DNA of 64,000 bases from an uncultured Clostridia bacterium (GTDB lineage: Bacteria > Bacillota > Clostridia > Oscillospirales > Ruminococcaceae), in assembly GCA_947627235.1 (NCBI GenBank), contig CANQVG010000002.1, forward strand, positions 1 to 64,000, in the 5' to 3' direction. The stretch's first letter is position 1. Every line of letters begins with the position of its first letter. Below, in pieces: positions 1 to 8,273 of the stretch. The notes under the pieces are model-generated. The model saw only the letters and a program-made list of their open reading frames with translations. It did no database searches and was not told where the DNA came from. The position numbers and the translations under genes were made by a program.

Positions 1-611
1 CCCGTACCGAATTTATTGCAGGCTCCGCCAAAGGGGCTCACAACGCCGTCTGCATCACACTCGGTACGGGTGTAGGCGGTGGAATAATCATTGACGATAA
101 GATATACTCCGGCTTCAATTTTGCCGGAGCCGAGATAGGTCATATGGTTATCGAAGTAGGCGGTGTTGAGTGTACATGCGGCAGGCGAGGCTGCTTCGAG
201 GCTTACAGCTCTGCTACCGGTCTGATAAGAATGACAAAAGAGGCAATGGACGCTCACCCCGAATCCAAAATGCACGAAATGATGGGCGACCACATTTCGG
301 GAAGACTCGCTTTTAACGCTATGCGTGAGGGCGACGCGGCCGCGAAAGAGGTAGTCGATAAATACATCAGATACCTTGCCGCGGGAATCGCCAATACAAT
401 AAACATTTTCCAACCGGAGGTGCTCTGCATCGGCGGGGGAGTATGCAACGAGGGCGACGCGCTTATGGTGCCGCTGCGCGAGGCGGTCGGGAACGAGGTA
501 TATTCAAAACGTTCCGCCAAAAATACCGAAATTGTCCGCGCCACACTGGGCAACGAAGCGGGGATAATCGGTGCGGCGTTTTTGGGTCTTCAGCGTAAAA
601 AGGAGCGGTAA
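1..611 (+). CDS. ROK family glucokinase/sugar kinase (5' truncated by window edge)
   Basis: In-frame coding continues upstream of the listed ORF (GTGVGGGIIIDD...GAEIGHMVIE); ROK CxCGxxGC motif seen as CTCGRRGCFEAY. Confidence 0.9.
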   Translation, partial: RTEFIAGSAKGAHNAVCITLGTGVGGGIIIDDKIYSGFNFAGAEIGHMVIEVGGVECTCGRRGCFEAYSSATGLIRMTKEAMDAHPESKMHEMMGDHISGRLAFNAMREGDAAAKEVVDKYIRYLAAGIANTINIFQPEVLCIGGGVCNEGDALMVPLREAVGNEVYSKRSAKNTEIVRATLGNEAGIIGAAFLGLQRKKER

Positions 612-653
612 ATGGGCATTACAGTCCGTGTTGCTGAGAACGAGAGGTGAAAT

Positions 654-1076
654 ATGAAGATTCTTGCGATAGACTACGGCGATTCGAGGACGGGTCTTGC
701 ATACTGCGACAAATACGAGTCTATAGCTTCTCCTCTCGGAACGCTGTTTGAAAAAAGTCCCGAAAGATGTTTTCACAGAATACTTGAAAAGGCGGAGGAG
801 CTCGGCAGCGAGCTGATAGTCGTCGGGCATCCCGTAAATATGGACGGTTCGGCGGGAGCAAGGGCAAAGCTTTGTGAGGAGCTTGCGAAAAGACTGAAGG
901 CAGGGAGCGGCATTGAGACGGTTTTATGGGACGAACGCGTCACCACGGTGCAGGCTGCGGGTATTCTCAATGAGACTAATGTCCGCGGTAAAAAGCGCAA
1001 AGAGGTTATAGACACCGTCGCCGCGACGCTTATTCTCGAAAGCTATCTCGACTATCGCCGCAAAAAAGGGCAATAA
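654..1076 (+). CDS. ruvX: Holliday junction resolvase RuvX/YqgF
   Basis: 140 aa; MKILAIDYGDSRTGLA N-terminus and LWDERVTTVQA motif typical of YqgF. Confidence 0.9.
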   Translation: MKILAIDYGDSRTGLAYCDKYESIASPLGTLFEKSPERCFHRILEKAEELGSELIVVGHPVNMDGSAGARAKLCEELAKRLKAGSGIETVLWDERVTTVQAAGILNETNVRGKKRKEVIDTVAATLILESYLDYRRKKGQ

Positions 1077-1176
1077 AACAGCGCCCACAATGCGGCGCCA
1101 AAGTTTGATATTAAGGTAATAAAACCCGACTCGAAAGCTTTCGGGCTTTACGCGTTCGGGACGGGGACAATTTAGA

Positions 1177-1205
1177 GGCGGGTTTTATGCTGAATAAAAT
1201 CCGCC
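1177..1205. repeat. Near-perfect 12-bp stem hairpin in long intergenic region
   Basis: GGCGGGTTTTAT-gctga-ATAAAATCCGCC; second hairpin CCGACGC-tga-GCGTCGG at 1284-1300. Confidence 0.6.
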
Positions 1206-1440
1206 TTGCCGATATTTGCGGACATAAAACCCGCACGAAGCAGGGTGGGTAAAGACGCCCCAAAAGTTTCTCGCTCCCTTCGTCCGACGCTGAGCGTCGG
1301 GAGGTCTGCAGTCCGCTTTCGGAGGACGAATCCCTTAATTTATGTGTTGGATTTAAAAAAACCGCAAATTGTCGCACAAGGCAGAAAAATGACTCATTTG
1401 TTACGCGCTTATTCTGTACGTTTTGAGAAAAAATATTCGT

Positions 1441-1773
1441 TCAGGATTCTTCATCGGGGACATCGCTGTCTTCGTCATCTTCGTCGCTGTCGTAGTATCC
1501 CTCGAGACGTTCAAGAAAAATACCGCCAATGCGCTCATATTCTTCATCATCGTCAATGGAAATAAGAGTTTCCTCGTCATCGGGGTTTTCGAGTTTGAGG
1601 ACTACAAGCTCGGCGTCTCCGGCAATTGAGTCCTTCGGATCGTCGTAGACCGGAACCATAGCGTAATATACGTTGCCGTTTTCCTCGTAGGTGTCTAAAA
1701 GTTCAAAGGTCTGCTCCTCGCCGTTTTCATCGGAGAGGGTATATAAATCGGGACCATAGTCTAAATTTTTCAT
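1441..1773 (-). CDS. DUF1292 (YrzB-like) acidic protein
   Basis: 110 aa; LSDENGEEQTFELLDTYEENGNVYYAMVPV resembles DUF1292. Confidence 0.8.
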   Translation of the reverse strand: MKNLDYGPDLYTLSDENGEEQTFELLDTYEENGNVYYAMVPVYDDPKDSIAGDAELVVLKLENPDDEETLISIDDDEEYERIGGIFLERLEGYYDSDEDDEDSDVPDEES

Positions 1774-1896
1774 ATCGTTTTCCTTTACATTTTTATTCGC
1801 AACACATTTATTATATCTGATATCCTCTGCAAAGTCAATAGGGAAAATGTTAACAATATATTAAATAAAATTTTTAAAAAAATTTTAAAAAAAGTA

Positions 1897-1925
1897 TTGA
1901 CAATCTACAAAAAGTATGTTATAGT
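1897..1925 (+). promoter_or_regulatory. Sigma-A type promoter for intergenic RNA
   Basis: TTGACA (1897-1902), 17-nt spacer, TATAGT (1920-1925). Confidence 0.75.
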
Positions 1926-1931
1926 ATAGAC

Positions 1932-2324
1932 ACAGAGAAGAGAAGAAAAGAGAAAAGAAAAAAATCTAAAGGGAGAGGGTTCCAATGAAGAGGTAGCTTC
2001 AATCACAGGTCGCAGGCCAACCACCGTATGACTTATGAAAGCAGTGATTCTTATGAAACTCGCAAGATCTTGGATTTGATTCCGAAATAAACTGAAAGAG
2101 GTGAGTCCCGCATACAGTTAAGCTTTAAAAAAGATTCATACAAATAGAAGCTGAAAGAATAATCTACGGAGATGATTCCGATGAATGTAAACAAACACAA
2201 AATTCTCTGAAATGCTTTGAAAGGCGTGAATCCAATGAACAGGTGTTTTACCGCATAGCGGATAAAGTTAAAAATAAAAATTTTATATATATAAAAGGAG
2301 CGGTTCACCACCGCTTCTTTTTTC
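1932..2324 (+). ncRNA. Candidate non-coding RNA with repeated GATTCC-type motifs
   Basis: Strong promoter, no convincing ORF, repeated motif copies, ends in GGAGCGGT..ACCGCTTC hairpin plus T-run. Confidence 0.55.
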
Positions 2325-2342
2325 ATATGAGCAGTTTTATTT

Positions 2343-2370
2343 CCGTCCGGGCAATACCGGACGGTTTTTT
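2343..2370 (+). terminator. Intrinsic terminator
   Basis: CCGTCCGG-gcaata-CCGGACGG-TTTTTT, perfect 8-bp stem. Confidence 0.85.
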
Positions 2371-2529
2371 GCGCCGAAAATTTTTCAAAACAGTAATTAC
2401 CGTGATACAAGCCGAATATATATGTTTTGAGAAATCAGAAGTCAGAAAAATGGACAGAAGGCTAAGGTCGGAAGTCGCCGCAGTTCTGACCTCTGACCTC
2501 TGACAATCTGACATCAAATAGGAGGAGCT

Positions 2530-4062
2530 ATGGATTTTAAGCTTACAAGGGAGAATTTCACCGTACAGAAGGTGCTTCTTGATACGGTGAGCGAGCAGGC
2601 GCTCGAGCTGGACTATGTCCTGCCCGACTACTGCCCTGAGATTTTCAAGGTTCTGAGCTGCAGGATATACCCGTCGGCGGCGCGCAGAACCTACAGCGGG
2701 ACAAAGCTCGGCTATGAGCTTACCGCGTTGGTTAGGGTGGTTTATGTTTCGGAGGACGGCGAAATATCCGCCGTAGAACAGAAGCTGTCCTATGACAAGT
2801 CGGTGGAGCTGAGCTACAGCCCAAAATCGCCGGTCGTGTATATCGACCCCACTGTCGAGACCAAAAGCTGCCGAGTTGTGAATAAGCGCAGGGTAGACAT
2901 CAGGGGCGTCATATCGGTCAAGGTAAAGGTTCTTGCAGACGAGCCGCGTCAGGCAGTGACGACCGCACAGGGCGGGGGAATACAGCTCAGAAAGACGCTT
3001 GTCACATATCCGTCTAAGAGACTGTTCATCACAAAAAGGGTGACGGTTATAGATGAGGTTGAGATAATACAGACAAAGCCGCCTGTCGGGGTGGTTCTTC
3101 GCACCGATGCGTCTGTCAGCTCTTCCGAGAAAAAGGTTCTTTCGGGCAAGCTTCTTACAAAGGGAGAAGCGGGGGTTACCGTAATTTACATACCCGAGGG
3201 CGGCGGCGAGATAGAGAAGATAAGCTTTGAGCTTCCGTTTTCTCAGGTATCTGACGTTGAGGGGCTTGACGAGAGATATGACGTATTTGTGGACGCGAGC
3301 GTTTCAAGCTGTGAGATAAGACCAGTTTCAAAGAGCGAACCGGCAAAGGTAGAGTGTGAGCTGGGAATAGACATAAGCTGTCTTGCATTGAAGTTCGAGA
3401 GCGCTCAGCTTGCCGACGATGTATTTTCTACCGAGTGCGAGGCCGATGCCGACAAGACCGACTGCTCTATCGAGTGTGTTCCGGTGCAGGTCAATGAAGC
3501 TCACCGCGTCAAGACCACTCTCACGTACAGCGAGGGCGAGATAAAAAATGTGATGTTTGCGAGCGCCGAAGCGGGTAAGCTTTCGGGAGTGGTCAAGAAA
3601 CCGGGCGGAGAGAGCGCCTTTGCCGGCAAACTCACCGTTACTGTGTTTGCAAAAAATGAGTCGGGCAAGCCGATATGTCTCGAAACCGAGGTTCCGTATG
3701 AGCACGAGCTTGAAAATCCCGTATGCGACTGTTCCTATTCGGACATAAGGGCGTCGGTCGGCACGGTGACTTATAATCTCACCAGTTCGAACGCGATAGA
3801 GGTCAGCGTAGATGTCAGGATTAAGGGGTACGTCTGCGAGGCGAAGTCCCGAAGCTTCATCAGCGACATACGCCTTGACGAGTCGAAGCCGATTCAGCGC
3901 GACCGCGACTGTTCTCTCAAGCTTTACTATGCTGAGACGGGTGAACAGCCGTGGGAGATAGCTAAGCGCTGCCATGCGAACCTTAACTCGATTCTCGAAG
4001 AAAACGAAATAGACAGCGAAGCGGTGGAAACCGGCTGCATGCTGTTGATACCGATAGAATGA
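2530..4062 (+). CDS. DUF3794 (SPOCS) domain protein with C-terminal LysM
   Basis: 510 aa; SPOCS-like repeats and C-terminal YYAETGEQPWEIAKRCHANLNSILEENEI (LysM-like). Confidence 0.85.
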   Translation: MDFKLTRENFTVQKVLLDTVSEQALELDYVLPDYCPEIFKVLSCRIYPSAARRTYSGTKLGYELTALVRVVYVSEDGEISAVEQKLSYDKSVELSYSPKSPVVYIDPTVETKSCRVVNKRRVDIRGVISVKVKVLADEPRQAVTTAQGGGIQLRKTLVTYPSKRLFITKRVTVIDEVEIIQTKPPVGVVLRTDASVSSSEKKVLSGKLLTKGEAGVTVIYIPEGGGEIEKISFELPFSQVSDVEGLDERYDVFVDASVSSCEIRPVSKSEPAKVECELGIDISCLALKFESAQLADDVFSTECEADADKTDCSIECVPVQVNEAHRVKTTLTYSEGEIKNVMFASAEAGKLSGVVKKPGGESAFAGKLTVTVFAKNESGKPICLETEVPYEHELENPVCDCSYSDIRASVGTVTYNLTSSNAIEVSVDVRIKGYVCEAKSRSFISDIRLDESKPIQRDRDCSLKLYYAETGEQPWEIAKRCHANLNSILEENEIDSEAVETGCMLLIPIE

Positions 4063-4074
4063 GCAGGTGAAAAT

Positions 4075-5553
4075 ATGACAAATACAAACATATACAAGAG
4101 CATTTCCGAGCGCACCGGCGGCGACATCTATATCGGCGTCGTCGGACCCGTGAGAAGCGGAAAATCAACATTTATCCGCAGGTTTATGGAGGAGCTTGTA
4201 ATTCCCAACATTTCTGAGCAGTATATGCGTGAGCGTGCTGTTGACGAGCTTCCACAGGCTTCGGCGGGCAGAACGATAATGACTACCGAGCCGAAGTTCA
4301 TTCCCGAGGAAGCTGTCGCGATAAGCCTTGACGACGCGGCGACGGTAAACATCAGAATGATAGACTGCGTCGGTTATATCATTCCTTCGGCTGTAGGATA
4401 TATCGAGAACGACGCGCCGAGAATGGTCAGAACTCCGTGGTTTGATACCGAGGTGCCGTTTAATATGGCAGCCGAGATAGGCACTCAGAAAGTCATTACC
4501 GAGCACTCGACGGTCGGAATAGTAGTCACCACCGACGGTTCCGTCTCGGGACTTGACCGCGACGAATACGAGGAGTGCGAGCAAAGGGTCATAAGCGAGC
4601 TTTCGGAGCTTGGCAAGCCGTTTGTCGTGCTGATGAACACCGTCGACGAGACATCCGAGCGCACCGAAGCGCTTTGCGAGAGTCTGCGTCAGAAATACGG
4701 AGTTGCGGTGCTGCCCGTCAACTGCCTCACGATGACCCGCGACGACATCTCGAAAATCATAACCTCATTATTATATGCTTTCCCGGTCAAGGAGATAGGC
4801 GTGAGCATGCCCCGCTGGGTAAATTCGCTCTCTAAGGGTCACTGGCTCAAGGAGGAGCTTTTCGGCGGGATCAGGCGTTCGGCTGAAAAGGTGAAATTCC
4901 TGCGCGACATCAAGGCACTCTGCGGAGAGATTACCGAGTGCGACGACGTTTTGAGTTCCGGCATCTCCGAGATAGACCTCGGCACCGGCGCCTGCAAGAT
5001 AAAGGTCGAGCTTGACGGAACGCTGTTCTATAAGATTCTCAGCGAGGAGTCGGGACTCGAAATATCCGGCGACGACGAGCTTATGCCGACAATTCTGGAG
5101 CTTGTGAGGTTCAAAAGACGCTTCGAGAAGTTTTCACAGGCGCTCGATCAGGTCGAAAGGACCGGTTACGGCATAGTTATGCCGGACGAGGGCGAGCTGT
5201 CGCTCGACGAGCCGGAGATAATCCGTCAAGGCGGGAAATACGGCGTAAGGCTCAAGGCAAACGCGCCGTCCATTCACCTTATCCGCGCGGACATTTCGGC
5301 GGAGGTAGAGCCGATAGTCGGTTCGGAGAGGCAGAGCGAGGAGCTAATCAGCTACCTTATGAACGACTTCGACCGTGACCCCGAGAAAATTTGGGATACA
5401 AACATCTTCGGAAAGTCGCTTTCGGAGCTTGTGAGCGAGGGGCTTCAGCAGAAACTCAGCCGACTGCCCGAGGACGCCCGTGAGAAGCTTCGCGAAGCGG
5501 TGGAGCGCATCATCAACGAAGGCTGTTCGGGACTTATCTGCCTGCTGATATAA
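4075..5553 (+). CDS. spoIVA: Stage IV sporulation protein A
   Basis: 492 aa; IYIGVVGPVRSGKSTFIRRFMEELVIPNI and C-terminal IINEGCSGLICLLI. Confidence 0.97.
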   Translation: MTNTNIYKSISERTGGDIYIGVVGPVRSGKSTFIRRFMEELVIPNISEQYMRERAVDELPQASAGRTIMTTEPKFIPEEAVAISLDDAATVNIRMIDCVGYIIPSAVGYIENDAPRMVRTPWFDTEVPFNMAAEIGTQKVITEHSTVGIVVTTDGSVSGLDRDEYEECEQRVISELSELGKPFVVLMNTVDETSERTEALCESLRQKYGVAVLPVNCLTMTRDDISKIITSLLYAFPVKEIGVSMPRWVNSLSKGHWLKEELFGGIRRSAEKVKFLRDIKALCGEITECDDVLSSGISEIDLGTGACKIKVELDGTLFYKILSEESGLEISGDDELMPTILELVRFKRRFEKFSQALDQVERTGYGIVMPDEGELSLDEPEIIRQGGKYGVRLKANAPSIHLIRADISAEVEPIVGSERQSEELISYLMNDFDRDPEKIWDTNIFGKSLSELVSEGLQQKLSRLPEDAREKLREAVERIINEGCSGLICLLI

Positions 5554-5556
5554 TTT

Positions 5557-5590
5557 TAAAACGGGGAGCCGCTCGGTTTCCCCGTTTTTA
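5557..5590 (+). terminator. Intrinsic terminator after spoIVA
   Basis: AAACGGGGA...TTCCCCGTTTTTA. Confidence 0.8.
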
Positions 5591-5747
5591 TTCGTCTGTT
5601 TTTTAATATACTTGGGCAAGAGTATAACTTTTGCTATATATAATTGTCAGACAGAAAACGCTCCGACGATTTTATACTCGTCCGGAGCGTTCCTATTCAC
5701 TGTTTAAACCTATTGCACAAGGCAAGGGCTTTTGCAGCCTGCAAAAA

Positions 5748-6950
5748 TCAGTATATCAGTATCATCGTTTCGTCGTAGCCAAGCTCCGAGAGTACGGGTA
5801 TCAGCGACTCGTCCGAAACTGCAGGTATCAGCGTTTTGCCGCTGTCTTTCAGTTCCTCGGCAACGCTTCTGAACACCACCGTCGCCTTGTCGCTCTCGCC
5901 GAGTCCCGAATAAGAGACCTCGGTGCCGTCGGCGCGAACAAGCCTCGTACCCACGGCGGCGGAGTCGTATCTGACGTAAATGGTGTTGCAGTTGAGAAGC
6001 GACGGGTCATTCAGGACTTCGTCTCTGCCCGCGACGATATCTTCGGCGTTGACCTCGACGGCGTAGCTCTTAGCCGAACCGAGCGTATCCTGCAAGGCGT
6101 TTGAAAATTCGGCGAGGGCGGTGTATCTGTCCGCGCTCTGAACGATAGCGCCGACATATCCGAGGTCGGAACGCCTAAACGGCGGAAACTCGAGTTCGCC
6201 CGCGATGATGCCCGCAAAGCCCGCTTCGGAAATCTCGGAGACAAGGCTTGAAATATAGCTGCGGGAATTTTCGGAAAAAGCGGAAATCCACGGCTGACCT
6301 CCCGCTGCGAGGGAATTGTCGAGCCAAGTGCTGGTAGAGTTTTCAAAGAGATAGCATATGCTTTTATCCGCCCAGCTAAGAATGTGGTCTGTAAGAACCG
6401 ACAGACGCGCGTACGGCAGAAGTCCGGCATCGGAAATCTTCTTTGCCGCGTCTGAGAGGCTGTTTATCGCCTGAGAAGACACCGCTGAAACTTTAATCGC
6501 ACTCTCATTTGCGGTATTGTAGCCTATTGTTCCGCCGTCTGCAAGCAGTTCAAGCGCTATGCCGTAGTAGTTATTCTCGACAGCGTATCCGATATTCTGT
6601 TCTAAAACCGCGTCATAGCTCTGCGAATCCGGCAGCGAGACGAACAGTATGCCCTTTTTAGGGTCAGGTTCCGGCTCCGGTTCGGTTGTGACCGGAGTGG
6701 TATCGGGCGGAGGCGTGGTCGTCGTAGGTGTTGTAATAGGTTCCGAGGGACCGGGCGTGGGCGTTGTCACGGAAGCCTGCCTATCGGGACGGTTACGCAT
6801 AAAGTCCATAATCGGCTTGCCGACGCTGTAACCGAGAAAAGCTATCCCGAGCAGCAGCGCAACGGTGAGAAAGACGTTCAGAACGGTGCGTGCCGGCGAG
6901 CGCTTTCTTTTGAACATTGGCTTTGTTTTTTTAATTTTTCTTTTTCGCAT
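5748..6950 (-). CDS. Membrane-anchored DUF4015-like putative glycosidase (TIM-barrel-like)
   Basis: 400 aa; basic N-terminus, one TM, Pro/Thr linker, then barrel-like domain. Confidence 0.55.
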   Translation of the reverse strand: MRKRKIKKTKPMFKRKRSPARTVLNVFLTVALLLGIAFLGYSVGKPIMDFMRNRPDRQASVTTPTPGPSEPITTPTTTTPPPDTTPVTTEPEPEPDPKKGILFVSLPDSQSYDAVLEQNIGYAVENNYYGIALELLADGGTIGYNTANESAIKVSAVSSQAINSLSDAAKKISDAGLLPYARLSVLTDHILSWADKSICYLFENSTSTWLDNSLAAGGQPWISAFSENSRSYISSLVSEISEAGFAGIIAGELEFPPFRRSDLGYVGAIVQSADRYTALAEFSNALQDTLGSAKSYAVEVNAEDIVAGRDEVLNDPSLLNCNTIYVRYDSAAVGTRLVRADGTEVSYSGLGESDKATVVFRSVAEELKDSGKTLIPAVSDESLIPVLSELGYDETMILIY

Positions 6951-6968
6951 ACCGAAACCACTTCCTTG

Positions 6969-7544
6969 TCAGATTTTCAGGCTGTAAATAATCATAGCGA
7001 TAATCCCGATGTACAGTACCGAGGCAGGAAAGCCGCGGAACGACGCGGGAACGTTTTCATTTGAAAGCTTTTTGTAGTTAATTGCGAGAAGATATGCCGC
7101 GAGAACGAAGCCCAAGCCGAGTTCTGCCGCGTAAATAAGTCTGTCCGAAAGGGGCGCTCCGCCGATGCCGTTATTGAAAAGACACCCAAGCACCGCGCAG
7201 TTAAAAGCGGTCAGATGAACGTATTTTCTGAGCGCGTAAAAATGCTTCTTCGCGACTATTCTTATTACCAAGAGAGTCAGAATATATACAAGTCCAAGGC
7301 ACAGGACGTAAACAGTCGGCTTAAAAAGTCGGGATGTTTCGGTTTTAAGAAGTCCCTCGGCGTAATAGGCGATAAGGCTTGAAAGCACGGAAAACTCAGT
7401 TATGAACGCCCCGAACGACAAAAGCTGTTTCGGCGATTTAGCACACTCTATGAGGGTAGAAGTGCCGATTGCCGAGGTGAATATGACGTTTTCGAGCGTG
7501 ATTGCTGCGAACGCAGAGAGAAGCATCTGCAAAAACGCGGTCAT
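6969..7544 (-). CDS. RnfA/NqrE-like membrane subunit (divergent)
   Basis: 191 aa; NCAVLG motif and VPASFRG segment as in RnfA. Confidence 0.75.
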   Translation of the reverse strand: MTAFLQMLLSAFAAITLENVIFTSAIGTSTLIECAKSPKQLLSFGAFITEFSVLSSLIAYYAEGLLKTETSRLFKPTVYVLCLGLVYILTLLVIRIVAKKHFYALRKYVHLTAFNCAVLGCLFNNGIGGAPLSDRLIYAAELGLGFVLAAYLLAINYKKLSNENVPASFRGFPASVLYIGIIAMIIYSLKI

Positions 7545-7646
7545 AACCCGTGACTTCCTTTCTGGATATTATAGTATGACGCAGGCAAGTAATCTATCGA
7601 ATTAGGGGAGCGGGTATTGAATGTCTGCGATAAACTGCTGAAGTTA

Positions 7647-8273
7647 TCATTGTTTTGTTTCGGAATAGGCGCCCGAGAGTATCTGCAAAAGCCATCTGAA
7701 CGCGGCGCTGACTACGGCAAGAAGTATAAATCCTCCGTAGAGATTTGAAAAAGCGGGTATAGAGAAAGACAGCACCTTTATTCCGAGCACGGTACCGGTC
7801 GACAAAAAGCCTCTTATGCCTCCGAAGGTCAGCAGGGCAAGGTCGTAGCCGATGACGTAAAACGCTGCGAGCTTCATCATATATGCGCGTGAAAGCCGAT
7901 AAAACTTTGTCTCGGTGCGAAGCGTAATAAGCGAGTTGGTTATGAGCAGGGGAGCATAGATTCCCACCGCGAGATACATCTGTGACAAAACCTCTCCGCT
8001 CATAAAGAACAGGTGAACGGGTACATACACTAATGATGCAACGACTGTATATAATATAATACGGAATGTATATACGATTTTTCGGGGAACAAAGCTGCAA
8101 AGAGCTATCGTTACGAAAGTTACTGCGGTGAAAACCGCGGCCAGCACCGCGCCGCTGTAAAAGCTTGTGCAAGCAGCGGCAGCCGGCGCGATTATAACGC
8201 CGCTCGAATACAGAGGGTTTTTAGTCAGGATACCTTCGCGTTCGGCGTCCTTTAAAAACGGTCTTTCATTCAT
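7647..8273 (-). CDS. RnfE/NqrD-like membrane subunit (divergent); start chosen at MNERPF
   Basis: AVGIYAPLLITNSLITL aligns to RnfE GIFIPLIVTNCIVVG; overlaps upstream gene stop (ATGAATGA). Confidence 0.7.
   Translation of the reverse strand: MNERPFLKDAEREGILTKNPLYSSGVIIAPAAAACTSFYSGAVLAAVFTAVTFVTIALCSFVPRKIVYTFRIILYTVVASLVYVPVHLFFMSGEVLSQMYLAVGIYAPLLITNSLITLRTETKFYRLSRAYMMKLAAFYVIGYDLALLTFGGIRGFLSTGTVLGIKVLSFSIPAFSNLYGGFILLAVVSAAFRWLLQILSGAYSETKQ

Noticed and set aside
1932-2324. RNase P RNA, tmRNA or 6S RNA in the motif-rich intergenic region
   Set aside because: Could not find the RNase P GAGGAAAGTCC-type segment, a tRNA-like CCA end with tag ORF, or a 6S-like long near-symmetric hairpin with central bubble
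3328-3975. 215-aa minus-strand ORF inside the SPOCS gene
   Set aside because: Antisense shadow of a clearly coding gene with GC-rich third positions; no recognisable family
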